In this document: one piece after another, positions 1 through 10,865 of the stretch | Layout: every line of letters begins with the position of its first letter | How positions within the stretch are numbered: the first letter of the stretch is position 1 | Assembly (NCBI GenBank): GCA_020002185.1 | Contig: CM034531.1 | Location: 80,531,738 to 80,595,737, forward strand | Length of the DNA: 64,000 bases | From: Paraescarpia echinospica | Lineage: Eukaryota > Annelida > Polychaeta > Sabellida > Siboglinidae | Direction: 5' to 3' | Notes under the pieces: generated by a model | The model's input: the letters and a program-made list of their open reading frames with translations, nothing else | The model's database searches: none | Told to the model about the DNA's origin: nothing | Program-made: the position numbers and the translations under genes

Positions 1-29
1 TGTCAGCCTCGTCCGATACGTCACTGCAG
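1..29 (+). CDS. 3' end of an internal exon of the PAN/apple-domain gene (partial)
   Basis: The window opens with a stop-free stretch ending in a strong donor (TGCAG|GTATTT at 29/30). Read so that one base is left over, it encodes VSLVRYVTA. The terminal exon at 1068 needs exactly one leading base, so the two join in phase and give valine at the junction. Only 29 bases are visible, so no domain can be assigned to this piece. The exon call rests on the donor, the open frame and the phase match. Confidence 0.45.
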
Positions 30-696
30 GTATTTACAATACACAGTATTACAGACATCACCCATACATTCAACGTTATCGCAGGAATAGACTTAATAAC
101 CGATTTCATGAAGCTGTAAGAACGTTCTTAACGCTAACATGATTGTCTTAGTAAGTTACATTTTATTTTGTTTTCATATAAGCGAGCATAGGAGTTTACG
201 CAAACACGTGACGCTAAGTAATTGCGTAACTTTACGTACGCTTCATGAAACCGGCCCTTGCAGAAATGTAAATGCACGCTGTGTCCATCAAAGAAGGTGC
301 GCTCAGCAAGAATCATGCATACATGCACCAGGGTCGTAAAACATTGCACTCGCACTCGAAGACGCTGTCCGGCGTCAGCAGAGAGTGGAGGAAAAGACCC
401 AGTCGTTTACAGTTTCACAAACAAACCGGTACAACAACAGCATCAATAGTGAAACATTGAAAACATAAGCAGAAGACCAACCCTTGGGACGGTCTCCGTT
501 CTCAAATAGGTGTTATGGGCAAATACTGACCGTACTTAGATTTGCCTCCTCAATTCGAATTTTTGCTTGAATTTCATTTCAAATTCATTTTGTGATAGAG
601 TGGATAGTTAATTCAAGTCATTCTCAAAATTGGAATATTCACGCGGATGCTCGATATGTTATTTGATGCATGTGTTTGTGTTGATTTCTACATCTC

Positions 697-793
<97 letters not shown>

Positions 794-1067
794 AACATGT
801 CACCGACATATTCAGTGGGTTTGAAGGATAAATGTCAGCTCAGTAATTGGCTTTGCCAAGTTGTCAGACGTAGCGATCAAAGTAAATTATTTCGGCCACT
901 TAATTAAACGTATAAGTTTTTCTTATGCCGACAGCGGATATACACATTGCATATTTGCACATAAAACAAACGTATTTGTGATAAGCAAAACCATTTCCCG
1001 GAAGCAGCTATAAAGTAATAACTTAAGGTAAGAACATAATACATAAGCCACTAATGTTGCATTGCAG
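30..1067 (+). other. last intron of the PAN/apple-domain gene
   Basis: Bounded by a GTATTT donor and a TTGCATTGCAG acceptor. It holds a long CT microsatellite and no exon I can support. The small open frames here have no family resemblance and lack splice context. Confidence 0.45.
700..790. repeat. (CT)n microsatellite
   Basis: About 90 bases of uninterrupted CT dinucleotide. The Ser-Leu open frames across it are artefacts of the repeat. Confidence 0.98.
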
Positions 1068-1330
1068 TTGAAGACGATCTGACCGGTGCCTCGGAAACGA
1101 CCAATGATGCTGTGTCCCAGTATCGTTCACGTCCAGGCGACTGTCCCGGAGCAGACATCAAAGGACTCGAAGTGTCCACCATCAACGAGTGCGCCAAGAT
1201 GTGTGACCACACACCCCATTGTGTAGCCTTCAGCTACATCATCATACAGTCCGACTACTGCTGGCTGAAGAAAGCATCATGCAACGTCCCCACATCCGTT
1301 CTCGGGGTCACCACGTATGATCTGTTATAG
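1068..1330 (+). CDS. terminal exon: PAN/apple domain
   Basis: The acceptor ends at 1067 and the frame stays open to TAG at 1328-1330. After a short acidic, Thr/Ser-rich linker the exon encodes a cysteine-patterned module: GDCPGADIKGLEV, then a helix-like NECAKMCDHTPHC, the aromatic core VAFSY and the signature YCWLKKASC. This order of cysteines with the CWLK motif is characteristic of PAN/apple domains, which bind carbohydrate or protein in extracellular and membrane proteins. The domain sits at the very C terminus, followed by only about a dozen residues. Upstream domains are outside the window, so the identity of the whole protein is unknown. Extracellular location is inferred from the family. 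Confidence 0.75.
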
Positions 1331-1690
1331 ACGTCGGCATTGGCTACGATTAGGCCACACAGTTAATTTATTTTAACATACTGAACCCGAGATGTACAGA
1401 TACTAGGAGGGTAACGTGGTAGGCACTATGTATGTGATGCTCTCGTTTCGTTGCGTACTTGAAATGAGGTCACGATAACGGTCGGTGTTGGAAAGATGTT
1501 TTTAACAGCATCCGAAAGTGTGATTCTGATCAAATAGGGTTAAGTTAAAGAAATTGTTAGAAAGACTTATGTTGTTGCAATTTTCATATTTTAAATTAAG
1601 TGTTGCATGGACGGTTGCAGACAAAGCTAATGATTATAAATGTCAGTGGGGTAAATGTTGTGCAAACGCGCGTAATAAAACGATATAACT
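1331..1690 (+). other. probable 3' UTR of the PAN/apple gene
   Basis: Non-coding AT-rich sequence between the stop codon and a canonical AATAAA about 345 bases downstream. The exact cleavage site is not determinable. Confidence 0.5.
1674..1679 (+). promoter_or_regulatory. polyadenylation signal AATAAA
   Basis: Perfect AATAAA at a suitable distance after the PAN-gene stop codon. It is the first one downstream of that stop. Confidence 0.5.
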
Positions 1691-2058
1691 GACATTACAA
1701 CACACATTGGTCTTTCTAATTCATGTTGTCGGTCAGAGTAACTTCGATATCAAGAAACAGAATATATATTGCCATCATGTGATTCATGGCCATTTAACAT
1801 ACTATTATACCATGCCAATAATATCAATAACATGGGTTATTAATTGCATGGTAAATATAGAATCTTTTGTACAGCACATATTCTTTGTAAATTGTTAAAT
1901 TTGCTGTGGTATAATGTTGAATTCACTATGGTAGATATCATGATAAAACATAATAGGGGATGGTGCCGACCTACAACGAAAGTCATGTCAGTCATATCAC
2001 TTTGCGCATGCGCGACGACCATTGATTAGGGTTAAGAAATTAGGGGGCGTGTCATTCG

Positions 2059-2316
2059 AAGCCAACAGACTAACAGACATAGCCAAAAAGCGCGAGGCTA
2101 GGACGATTACAGCCATAGAAAATTAGCAAAAACCATTGTCACCACATTCTGGTTTATACATGTTCGCACTGTGGGACGCTGTGTCGAGCAAAGTTTGGAC
2201 TCATAAGCCATCTACGAATACATACCAAATAACATCGACAATCCATGGAAAGATCATCCTCGCTACGATGGATTGCTGCTGCTGATGATGCCATGCAGGG
2301 CTAATGAATGTCGACA
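2059..2316 (+). repeat. interspersed repeat module A, copy 1
   Basis: Begins near GAAGCCAACAGACTAACAGA and ends near GGCTAATGAATGTCGAC. The same sequence recurs at 5608-5822 (truncated), and its last ~110 bases recur at 8208-8316. No coding potential is seen. Its right end abuts module B directly. Confidence 0.8.
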
Positions 2317-2320
2317 AAAT

Positions 2321-2960
2321 TAATTGACGACGTGAAGTTCGACAGGTGCACCTGTGCGGAAGTAATTTTGTAATAGATTTATCCACTTATAATCGAACTT
2401 GCGTAGGCATGCGGGCAGGATAACGTTTTCCTCATAGGAGGCATGAACATAAAGCGCCAAACTTTCATTGATTAATCTACGACCCCCAGAATGTCTTTCC
2501 CATATATCCCATACATGTAGAGATTCTAAACTTTTATGTTGTAAATCAGTTGTTCGGAACGTAAAACATAATGTGTCCGTAATACGTAAAATGTATCCTA
2601 ATAATCGCAGGAACAAGGCGCGCGCGCGGCAAATATTTAGGGAAAACGGTCCCTGCGTCATCTCCCGGATTTTCTGTGAAATTGTCCAACGTCACCAACC
2701 CTGTCTTGAGACAGCGCGACACCACGGAAGACGTGCTGAGACGTGCTGAAACGAGAACCGCTAAAGTTCCGGCGAAGAATCTCCAACAGCACCCCCGTCA
2801 ACTTCCGATGTCAAGTTCCGAGACAGGGCGACGAGACAGCGCGACACGGGAAACGTGCTGAACCGCTGTTGAATCTCCCAGAATTAAAAAAGGTAGCCGG
2901 TGTATTATACATATTAGCAAAAGTGCCCTACGGATGGCGCATCATACATACATATGCAAA
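2321..2960 (+). repeat. interspersed repeat module B, short divergent copy
   Basis: Starts at TTAATTGACGACGTGAAGTT and is clearly homologous to 6423-7300 and 12933-13790. It lacks the ~290-base block that those copies carry (6771-7052 in copy 2): here the sequence jumps from CCCTGCGTCAT straight to CTCCCGGATTTTC. Open frames across it are not conserved in the other copies, so I see no gene. Confidence 0.75.
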
Positions 2961-3225
2961 GATATATTCGTTCCGGAAGTTTGTTATGGACGTAAATGTG
3001 AGCAAGTAACGTAAAAAGACCCAACTGTTCGGCGGACTTCGGAACAATGGCAGAAACAAGCGTAGCTTTATGGACAATCATTATTGATTTACGTCCGTCT
3101 AACGTCCGCTACGAACTCTAAAACTGTAAAGATTCCTGGTTACTTTTTTCGAGTGGTCGTATATTAATCCCTGAAAGACCCGATGTACAATCCAGTCTTA
3201 ACATACATACACACATACACAAGCT

Positions 3226-3285
<60 letters not shown>

Positions 3286-3288
3286 CAC
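3226..3288. repeat. (ACGC)n microsatellite
   Basis: About 15 uninterrupted ACGC units ending just before the assembly gap. It probably helped cause the gap. Confidence 0.95.
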
Positions 3289-3302
3289 ATATTCTCCCTC
3301 TC

Positions 3303-4302
3303 NNNNNNNNNNNNNNNNNNNNNNNNNNNNNNNNNNNNNNNNNNNNNNNNNNNNNNNNNNNNNNNNNNNNNNNNNNNNNNNNNNNNNNNNNNNNNNNNNN
3401 NNNNNNNNNNNNNNNNNNNNNNNNNNNNNNNNNNNNNNNNNNNNNNNNNNNNNNNNNNNNNNNNNNNNNNNNNNNNNNNNNNNNNNNNNNNNNNNNNNNN
3501 NNNNNNNNNNNNNNNNNNNNNNNNNNNNNNNNNNNNNNNNNNNNNNNNNNNNNNNNNNNNNNNNNNNNNNNNNNNNNNNNNNNNNNNNNNNNNNNNNNNN
3601 NNNNNNNNNNNNNNNNNNNNNNNNNNNNNNNNNNNNNNNNNNNNNNNNNNNNNNNNNNNNNNNNNNNNNNNNNNNNNNNNNNNNNNNNNNNNNNNNNNNN
3701 NNNNNNNNNNNNNNNNNNNNNNNNNNNNNNNNNNNNNNNNNNNNNNNNNNNNNNNNNNNNNNNNNNNNNNNNNNNNNNNNNNNNNNNNNNNNNNNNNNNN
3801 NNNNNNNNNNNNNNNNNNNNNNNNNNNNNNNNNNNNNNNNNNNNNNNNNNNNNNNNNNNNNNNNNNNNNNNNNNNNNNNNNNNNNNNNNNNNNNNNNNNN
3901 NNNNNNNNNNNNNNNNNNNNNNNNNNNNNNNNNNNNNNNNNNNNNNNNNNNNNNNNNNNNNNNNNNNNNNNNNNNNNNNNNNNNNNNNNNNNNNNNNNNN
4001 NNNNNNNNNNNNNNNNNNNNNNNNNNNNNNNNNNNNNNNNNNNNNNNNNNNNNNNNNNNNNNNNNNNNNNNNNNNNNNNNNNNNNNNNNNNNNNNNNNNN
4101 NNNNNNNNNNNNNNNNNNNNNNNNNNNNNNNNNNNNNNNNNNNNNNNNNNNNNNNNNNNNNNNNNNNNNNNNNNNNNNNNNNNNNNNNNNNNNNNNNNNN
4201 NNNNNNNNNNNNNNNNNNNNNNNNNNNNNNNNNNNNNNNNNNNNNNNNNNNNNNNNNNNNNNNNNNNNNNNNNNNNNNNNNNNNNNNNNNNNNNNNNNNN
4301 NN
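3303..4302. other. assembly gap of exactly 1000 N
   Basis: The round size suggests a placeholder of unknown true length. Open frames drawn across it are meaningless. The reverse transcriptase fragment on its right side runs into it. Confidence 0.99.
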
Positions 4303-4827
4303 CAGCGGTATTAGTTCTTTTTCTTTATATGCTATATTTCGCCTAATCAATCCAAGGATTTGATTTCCTTTTGAAGCTGCAATTCCACACTGCTCTGAAA
4401 CCTTCATGTCAGCACTAATTGTCAGCCCTAAGTCTTTTTCTTTTACAGTAGTATTTAGTACAGTTCCCCCCATTGTATATTCTACATATTCGTTCCCATG
4501 TCCTGTGTGAAGGCATTTACATTTCCCAAAATTGAACAACATTTGCCACTTTTCAGACCATTTGATCAACCTGTCAAGATCATCTTGTAAATGCTGTCTA
4601 TCTCCATCACTTTTAATCCTTCTAAACACTTTTGTATCATCTGCAACAAATTTCAACACCTTGCTAGCTATATCATCGTCCAAATCGTTTATATATATTA
4701 AGAATAATATAGGTCCCATTACTGATCCCTGTGGAACCTTACATGCTAATTTATGTTCATAGCTTCTCTTTGAATTTCTAATTTCAGCTGTAGCTTGGTT
4801 TAGTGCTTCTTTAAAAACGTTGATTAT
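4303..4827 (-). pseudogene. non-LTR retrotransposon reverse transcriptase fragment, internally deleted, running into the gap
   Basis: On the minus strand an open frame begins after a TGA at 4828-4830. It encodes a basic linker ending NSKRSYEHKLA, then directly VPQGSVMGPILFLIYINDL (RT motif around the palm), the active-site block KFVADDTKVF, and then KWQMLFNFGKCKCLH and KDLGLTISADMKVS. The order matches jockey/CR1-type LINE reverse transcriptases. In intact family members the basic linker is separated from VPQGSVLGP by well over 100 residues of fingers and palm, which are missing here. The frame continues through NIAYKEKELIPL into the N gap. It is a dead element in this gene-poor stretch. Confidence 0.85.
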
Positions 4828-5607
4828 TCAGGGATGCATTCAGCCGTTACATTTCCATGCCACTGAACATTAAACAATGATCAATTGGACAAGGCCGAAG
4901 ATAGTAACCGGGGGTTACCCTCCTCTGTCTTGTTAAATAACACAGATCATTAAATTTTTTTAAACATACATATACATATACAATCACAGAGAGTTCGCTA
5001 CAAGATAGAAAAAGTATTTGCGACACGATGGTGTTCATCTGAATCAGAGGGAGACGATGCTGTATTTTAAAAAAAAACATACGGTGGCCGTACGAAGGTA
5101 TGCGCTGAAATTAAAATAAACACGGGTAGCGAAGACGTGGTGCTGTCCACGGAGCCGCTACTGCTGACCACCTCACACCCCCTCAAACACGTGTCCTGTT
5201 ATTACTAATTAATACATGGGTATTCAGTAATTATTTCGGATGGTAATCCTGTAAAAACAAAATAAGCCATTACATTGTGCATTAAATATATCGATCCTAT
5301 CATAGTTGTACAGGAGACGGAAACATGTGAAGCCGTACGAGCCAGCACTGCTGCAACCCGACAACCCCACATGCAGCCTAATCCCCCTAACAACTACACA
5401 ATTGCACTAACACTACGACGTCTCACAGTGTCCTAAGCGCTAAGGTCATTGTTCTGTAGAAGTCGGTAAGTATGTAGGTAGGTATGTAGGTCGGTAAGAG
5501 AAACACCCACTAGTAAAGCATAGCATATCGCAAACATGCAAGTTTAGTGTAAGTAAATACCTTTAAAATGGCCTACCTATTACATGCATGGGCGTTAAAA
5601 AGTCATT

Positions 5608-5822
5608 TGAAGCCAACAGACTAACAAACATAGCCAAAAAGCGCGAGGCTAGGACGTTTAGAGCCATAGAAAATTAGCAAAAACCATCGTCACCACATTC
5701 TGGTTATACATATTCGCACTGTGGGACGCTGTGTCGAGCAAAGTCTGGACTCGTAAGCCATATACGAAGACACACCAAATGACATCGAGAATCCATGGAA
5801 AGATCATCCTCGCTACGGGGGA
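5608..5822 (+). repeat. interspersed repeat module A, copy 2 (3'-truncated)
   Basis: Nearly identical to 2059-2275 but breaks off after CATCCTCGCTACG, where unrelated sequence begins. The missing tail reappears 2.4 kb downstream at 8208-8316. Confidence 0.8.
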
Positions 5823-6084
5823 GACCAATGCATGTGTCGTATATGCCAAATGGCTTGCAAAACAAAATTATTGTGGTATGAGCCTGAATGACATGGTCTA
5901 TGGGGGTCCCTCGGGATCTGTTTTCGTACAGTGTTATATTTTACTACCTTTAGGCTTTACACTCACTGTATAAGTATAGTGAGTATATAAACCTGAGCCT
6001 ATGTTGACATAGATCTAAATGTCTTTTATATAGAGAAATAATTAAAATTTATGTAGGCCTACTAAGTCTTGTTACACAAAATCA

Positions 6085-6300
6085 TCAGCGCCAGCGGGGT
6101 ATAATTATAAGCCTTATAATAAAGGATCCAGCCAAACGTCGTTGTCGCTCCCATTCATCCAAAACATGCCCCAGATAAACGCGTCGGCTGTCATATTTCT
6201 TCTTCCTTTTAGCTTCCGCAACATTCTTTTGTTGTTGTTTGCGCGTTTCCTCTGTGATTTGGGTCTGTTTTCCATTGTAACTGTGATCCCATGGCAACTA
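6085..6300 (-). pseudogene. transposon-associated-type ORF fragment
   Basis: A minus-strand frame, open from a TAG just upstream, encodes a Gln/Lys-rich segment and then KKKYDSRRVYLGHVLDEWER followed by QRRLAG. The RVxxGxxxxxWxxxRxxxG pattern recalls the N-terminal region of uncharacterised, transposon-associated proteins found in many copies in animal genomes (recalled resemblance, not searched). There is no in-frame ATG, and an alternative frame with ATGs overlaps, so it looks degenerate or is an internal exon. A CCCGGAAGT (ETS-type) motif and an X-box-like GTTGCCATGG lie at its 5' side. Confidence 0.35.
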
Positions 6301-6364
6301 CGTGCTTTATGTTTACTTCCGGGAAACGCCTGGCGCCTCTTGTCCACAGCGACAGTTATTGTAA

Positions 6365-8190
6365 CTAAATCTTGATCAAATCACAGCGCCACGTGGTGGG
6401 ATCAATTCTATACAGCCCCCCTTTAATTGACGACGTGAAGTTCGACAGGTGTACATCTGCGGAGGTAATTTTGTAATAGTATTTATTAACTTATAATCGA
6501 ATTTGCGTATACATGTATGCGGGTAGGATAGCGTTTTCCTCGTAGGAGGCACGAACATCAAGCACCAAACTTTCATTGATTAATTTCCGACCTCAGAATA
6601 AGACGAAAGACCTATATCTTTCCCAAATATAAATTTATGTAAAAATTCTACCTTTTATGTGGTAAATCAGTTGTTAGGAACGTAAAACGTAATGTATGCG
6701 TAATATGTAACCTAATAATCTCAGGAACCACGCACGTGCGGCAAATGTTTCGGGAAAATGGTCCCTGCGTCATAGACTTGGCACCATTGAGTAGACGCTG
6801 ATACAATATTGCAATATCTACTCTCATGTCAATAGCAGAGCAATACGATTATGATTTGACAATTATACAGTGTCACGACTAGGGCTTATCGATGGACGTG
6901 ATCTTCACATTATCTACGAGTTTCGTCATTTTTAACAAACACCGGGTATCTGCGCATTATGATGTTTATGTAGCGATGCTGTGTTTTCTAATAGTTGGTA
7001 AATATTATTATCACGACTGTATTTACGAAGGCATCCCGCCAATACAAGCAATTCTCCCGGATTTCCGTTGACAATTGCCAACAACCCCCCCCCCCTGCGT
7101 TTTGAGACAGCGCGATACCACGGGAGAAAAGCTCAGACATGCTGAACCGCTGAATTTCCGGCGAACAATCTCCAACAGCACCCTTCCCCGTCTTCTGATG
7201 TCAAGACCCGAAACACCGCGACGAGACAGCGCGACACGGGAAGCATACTGAACCTCTGATGAATCTCCCGGAATTCAAAAAAAGTCAGCAGGTATATATT
7301 ATGCATAATACCAACAAAACGTACTATTTCTAAAGACTGGCTTTGGAACGTGGTGATTTTTTTGCGGGGGGCTCCAAAACCCATCTGCAACCCCCAGGGC
7401 TCACCAAAACAACCGCACACCTATATATTGGGGGATCTTGGGGTGAACCTCCCAATCTCCCCCGGTTCCGACGCCTAAAAGGAGATTTACCAGTTACTAA
7501 CTCACCTGGATGTTGCGTTTCTTATTTTTCACAGCTACTGCCATCTAGCGTACACCGCGTGATCTACTAATGCAAGTCAGCGTACATTTTCTACCTTTAC
7601 ACATTAGATGGCAGCATTTACATTACTAGAGCCTGCACACCAAAGAGTACGTGTATAGACCGCATTATGTTACAGGCGCGTATGATTGTTTATTCTTGAA
7701 GAAAGCCATTTTATTTCGTGTGTATGTGATTGTGTGCGTGTGTGTGTGCGTGCGTGTATGCGTGAGTGCATGTGTGCGTGTGCGCGTGCGCGTGTGTGTA
7801 AGGAAGTTTGAGCATATTGTGAGCTTTGGGGGGGGGGTGCAGTTGGAGGTTTTTGTAGAGCCTCGAGGAGAGGTAAATTTTGAAATTGTGGAGAGCTTCG
7901 GGGGAGGTGGTTGAGCTGGAAGTTTTCTGAGAGCCTCAAGGAGAGCCTCAAGAATAAGTGAGGTGTAGTTGATGATTGTTGGAGAGACTCAGCGTGGGTG
8001 CTGTTTGAGGTTTTCTTAAAGTCTCAATGAGAGCTTCAATGATAGACGCGGGAACAGGGGGAAGACGATTAATGTGTATTTTTGTTGACTGTGAAAGGTG
8101 TGTGCAATTGAGTGTAGACATATTGTTTTCTGCCGCCCCAATAACAGGCGGCGCATTGGCGAAAAATGTCATTGATATTGTTCAACACAC
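6365..8190 (+). repeat. interspersed repeat module B, long copy 1 (~1.8 kb)
   Basis: Starts at ACTAAATCTTGATCAAATCA and ends at ATTGATATTGTTCAAC plus a CA-rich tail. It matches 12873-14668 over its whole length, in the same orientation, with few differences. It contains two imperfect tandem copies of a GACAGCGCGACAC-containing block, a GT-rich microsatellite near 7720-7800 and G-rich GAGAGCTTCGGGGGAGG-like motifs. No transposase or other protein is visible, so it is probably non-autonomous. Class unknown. Confidence 0.85.
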
Positions 8191-8207
8191 ACGCACACAC
8201 GCACACA

Positions 8208-8316
8208 CACCAAATGACATCGACAATCCATGGAAAGACCATCCTTGCTACGATGGATAGCTGCTGCTGCTGCTGCTGTTGAAGACATGCAGGGCTAGTG
8301 AATGTCGACGACATTA
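8208..8316 (+). repeat. detached 3' tail of module A
   Basis: From CCAAATGACATCGACAATCC to AGTGAATGTCGACGACATTAA it matches the right end of module A (2226-2316) with an expanded GCTGCTG run. It lies immediately right of module B, the opposite order to locus 1. Confidence 0.75.
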
Positions 8317-8377
8317 AAGGGGCACTGTATCGATTGCGCTATTCCACGGCAGAAGTGTTTTGTCGGCCGACGCTCCC

Positions 8378-8387
8378 CTATTTATAG
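8378..8387 (+). promoter_or_regulatory. possible TATA box for the P2X7-C-domain gene
   Basis: CTATTTATAG lies about 230 bases upstream of the first good in-frame ATG. It would predict a start of transcription near 8410. Only a motif match; no other core element was identified. Confidence 0.3.
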
Positions 8388-8611
8388 AACAGTCTCGGTT
8401 GTTGATAAGGATTGATTAATTAAGTGTTATTAGTTTGCAACAGTACTTCATAACAAATAAAAGAAAGCATCGGGATTTTCAATCTGACCCTAGACATTGC
8501 AATTGTAATAGAACCGAGAAAAGAGTGGCATGTCCCTGTTTGTTTGATCAGAGCGGCTGTCAGAGGAGCATTTTGCTCGAAGAATTGTACTTGTGGTTCG
8601 AAAAAACTAAT

Positions 8612-8722
8612 ATGCACAGAGTTAGAAGACAGGGATCAGAAGTTTCCGAGAAACTTGGCATAACCATAGAACAGACCCCGTCGGATGCATCAGACCACTG
8701 GTCTGCAGGAGAAGAAGCGCTG
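8612..8722 (+). CDS. P2X7-C-domain gene, probable first coding exon
   Basis: ATG at 8612 opens MHRVRRQGSEVSEKLG, then an acidic/Ser-rich stretch ending HWSAGEEAL at the donor GCTG|GTGAGT (phase 0). The same frame is open upstream to 8420, but with no ATG, so 8612 is the preferred start. A short upstream ORF (MSLFV) precedes it. The exon encodes no recognisable domain. Assignment depends on the donor, the phase and the position just before the other exons of this gene. Confidence 0.5.
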
Positions 8723-9833
8723 GTGAGTGATGTTCATTGTATGGTTGCGTGTCCTAAATTCGTGCGTCGTCCATTTCGATGTCGGTATTGTGTCATCTCT
8801 TTCTTCTGTTTGAATGCTTTGGTTAAACTTTATGTAATATGTTGCACTGGCAGCTCCAATTGGTAATAAACTTGTCTGGCATGTTACACTTCTGTGTGCA
8901 CTTTTTAGGTTTGAGAAAACTCACATCACAATACCGCATAGTCACGTAATTTTGTAGATACAATATGACAATAACTAAGCAATCATGATTGTAAGGGACA
9001 CACTTACGATGTTATATAACTGTCTGATAATTTTATTAGGTCTACGTATGTTTTGGCCAAGATAATGTAACAACTGTAGGGGCTACAACAGTTGTCTTTG
9101 AAACAAAATGGCGGAACACATATTGACAGATCTATACTATATGGTTGATCTTTGATGTACAATTACTAAATTAGAGTCTACTAGAGTCAGATATGGGGTC
9201 AAATACATTGAAATGTATTTAAATACAAATAGTCTTGAGTTAAAATTCAAATACATTGAATGTAAAAGTATTTAAATATTTGTAAATGCATTGGGAAGTA
9301 TTTCAAATAGTCTTCACAATACAACATTACAATATAGCTAAAACAAAAAAGCACACTGAATAACTTGAATATCATGGACTGAGGCTTACCAGCCATGGTT
9401 TGTAGGTTCATGTCATGGGCAGTTAACTTGTAGATTAAAAAAAAGCTGCCTTATGGTGATGCCACCTGACTTGAGAAGCCACCACTTTCCTTTCAACCCA
9501 TAGACAGCAAGCAAATATTTGACACAATAGCAGGCCTTATCAGCCACACTGGTTACCTAGGTAGGTTGGTTAATTAGTTCCCTTTGGAAACCATGATCAA
9601 AAGACTGGCAGGCCAGTGCAACAGAGTCTTGTTGATAATTGCATCAGAGCAACAAATTGTGTGTAACATTTTATTCTGTACTATAATCATGATAATATAG
9701 AAGCATATATATATATATATGTATATGTATATATATATGATATTATAATTATACATATTTTACATCAACAACATTATTTTGTATATCATATGCATGCATA
9801 CATACTTTTATTTATTACTTAATTATAAACCAG

Positions 9834-9875
9834 GACTTGATGGTGGCCTTTGTGGAAGATGAGGGAGAAGACCAG
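9834..9875 (+). CDS. P2X7-C-domain gene, small acidic exon (end uncertain)
   Basis: The acceptor ATAAACCAG ends at 9833. The phase-0 frame reads DLMVAFVEDEGEDQ up to a weak donor CAG|GTTATA at 9876, which keeps phase 0 into the next exon. The same frame stays open past that donor to TAA at 9978-9980, with protein-like sequence including VPVSDDLNESLQSVAEDLYQ. The exon may therefore also serve as an alternative terminal exon giving a short product without the C-terminal domain. Confidence 0.45.
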
Positions 9876-10112
9876 GTTATATCAACAATCCGTGTTCCTG
9901 TATCAGATGACCTCAATGAATCTTTGCAGTCTGTGGCTGAGGACTTGTATCAGCAAGGCCAATCTACAACAAACAAATAACCTCAGCCACACACATACCA
10001 CATTAGCCCACAATCTTACAATTGCTAGCAATATACATTGTGCACATTATACATAACTCCTCTATTTTAATGCACGGATGCACGATTTTAAGCAGTTTAT
10101 TGATTATTACAG

Positions 10113-10157
10113 GAGCCAGCAATAAAACCAAAGAAACGAAAACAATTTGCAAAGAAG
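10113..10157 (+). CDS. P2X7-C-domain gene, basic (NLS-like) exon
   Basis: A 15-codon phase-0 exon between acceptor GATTATTACAG and donor AAGAAG|GTTAGT. It encodes EPAIKPKKRKQFAKK, whose cluster KPKKRK resembles a monopartite nuclear localisation signal (inference). Flanking exons match in phase. Confidence 0.55.
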
Positions 10158-10383
10158 GTTAGTTCCTATTACATAGCTGTATTGTATGCGATATGCAATG
10201 AATCAAATTTGAATGTGTTCAATACCGTACATATTCAACATTTAATGATAAACCTTTGGGTCATTTATTTTTAGAAACTATATTGATTTTTTTAGATTTT
10301 AGGCTGCAAATTATTTTCCTGCAACACATTAGACTATATTTACAGAAATGCTTTCAAAATAAAATGGGTACATATTGTTACAG

Positions 10384-10486
10384 AAGTCATCAAGAAGCCT
10401 ATTCAAATGTGGACAAGCATCGAGTGTTAAACAGCTAGTAGGCGAGAACACAGAACAAGATACCATCCTGTCTGAACAAATATTTG
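10384..10486 (+). CDS. P2X7-C-domain gene, linker exon
   Basis: Acceptor TTGTTACAG, donor TTTG|GTATGT. It enters in phase 0 and leaves in phase 1. It encodes a Ser/Lys-rich start (KSSRSLFKCG) and an acidic end (GENTEQDTILSEQIF). There are no stops in the frame set by its neighbours. No domain is recognised. Confidence 0.55.
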
Positions 10487-10865
10487 GTATGTTATTAGCT
10501 GCCACTGGTGTTCAGTTCATATCATTCTGAACGATCTCTTGCTCTACAACATAATTGGCATTCAATAAAGTTAATAAAACAAAACCATTATCACATTTCG
10601 AAGCAGAAAATCTATTGATCCAACATTGTTGTGATTTACAGAAATCTGTACATGAATAAATTGGATTTTTATCCAAACACAAAATGACTGGTTCTAAAAA
10701 TGTGCTGCTTAAAAAACCTATGTTTATAAACATGGATAGTTGTATATTGTCTTTATTAGTATTGGCAATAAAATGCATGTTTTAAAACATTTACAGTTGA
10801 AAGATGTTAATCGCGATGCACTACCTGACTTCATACAAACTGCTGTGAGTCTCCATCCACACCAG

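Noticed and set aside
3118..4719. A 533-codon protein spanning the N gap
   Set aside because: About 330 of its codons are N. Only the part right of the gap is real, a LINE remnant. The left part is microsatellite.
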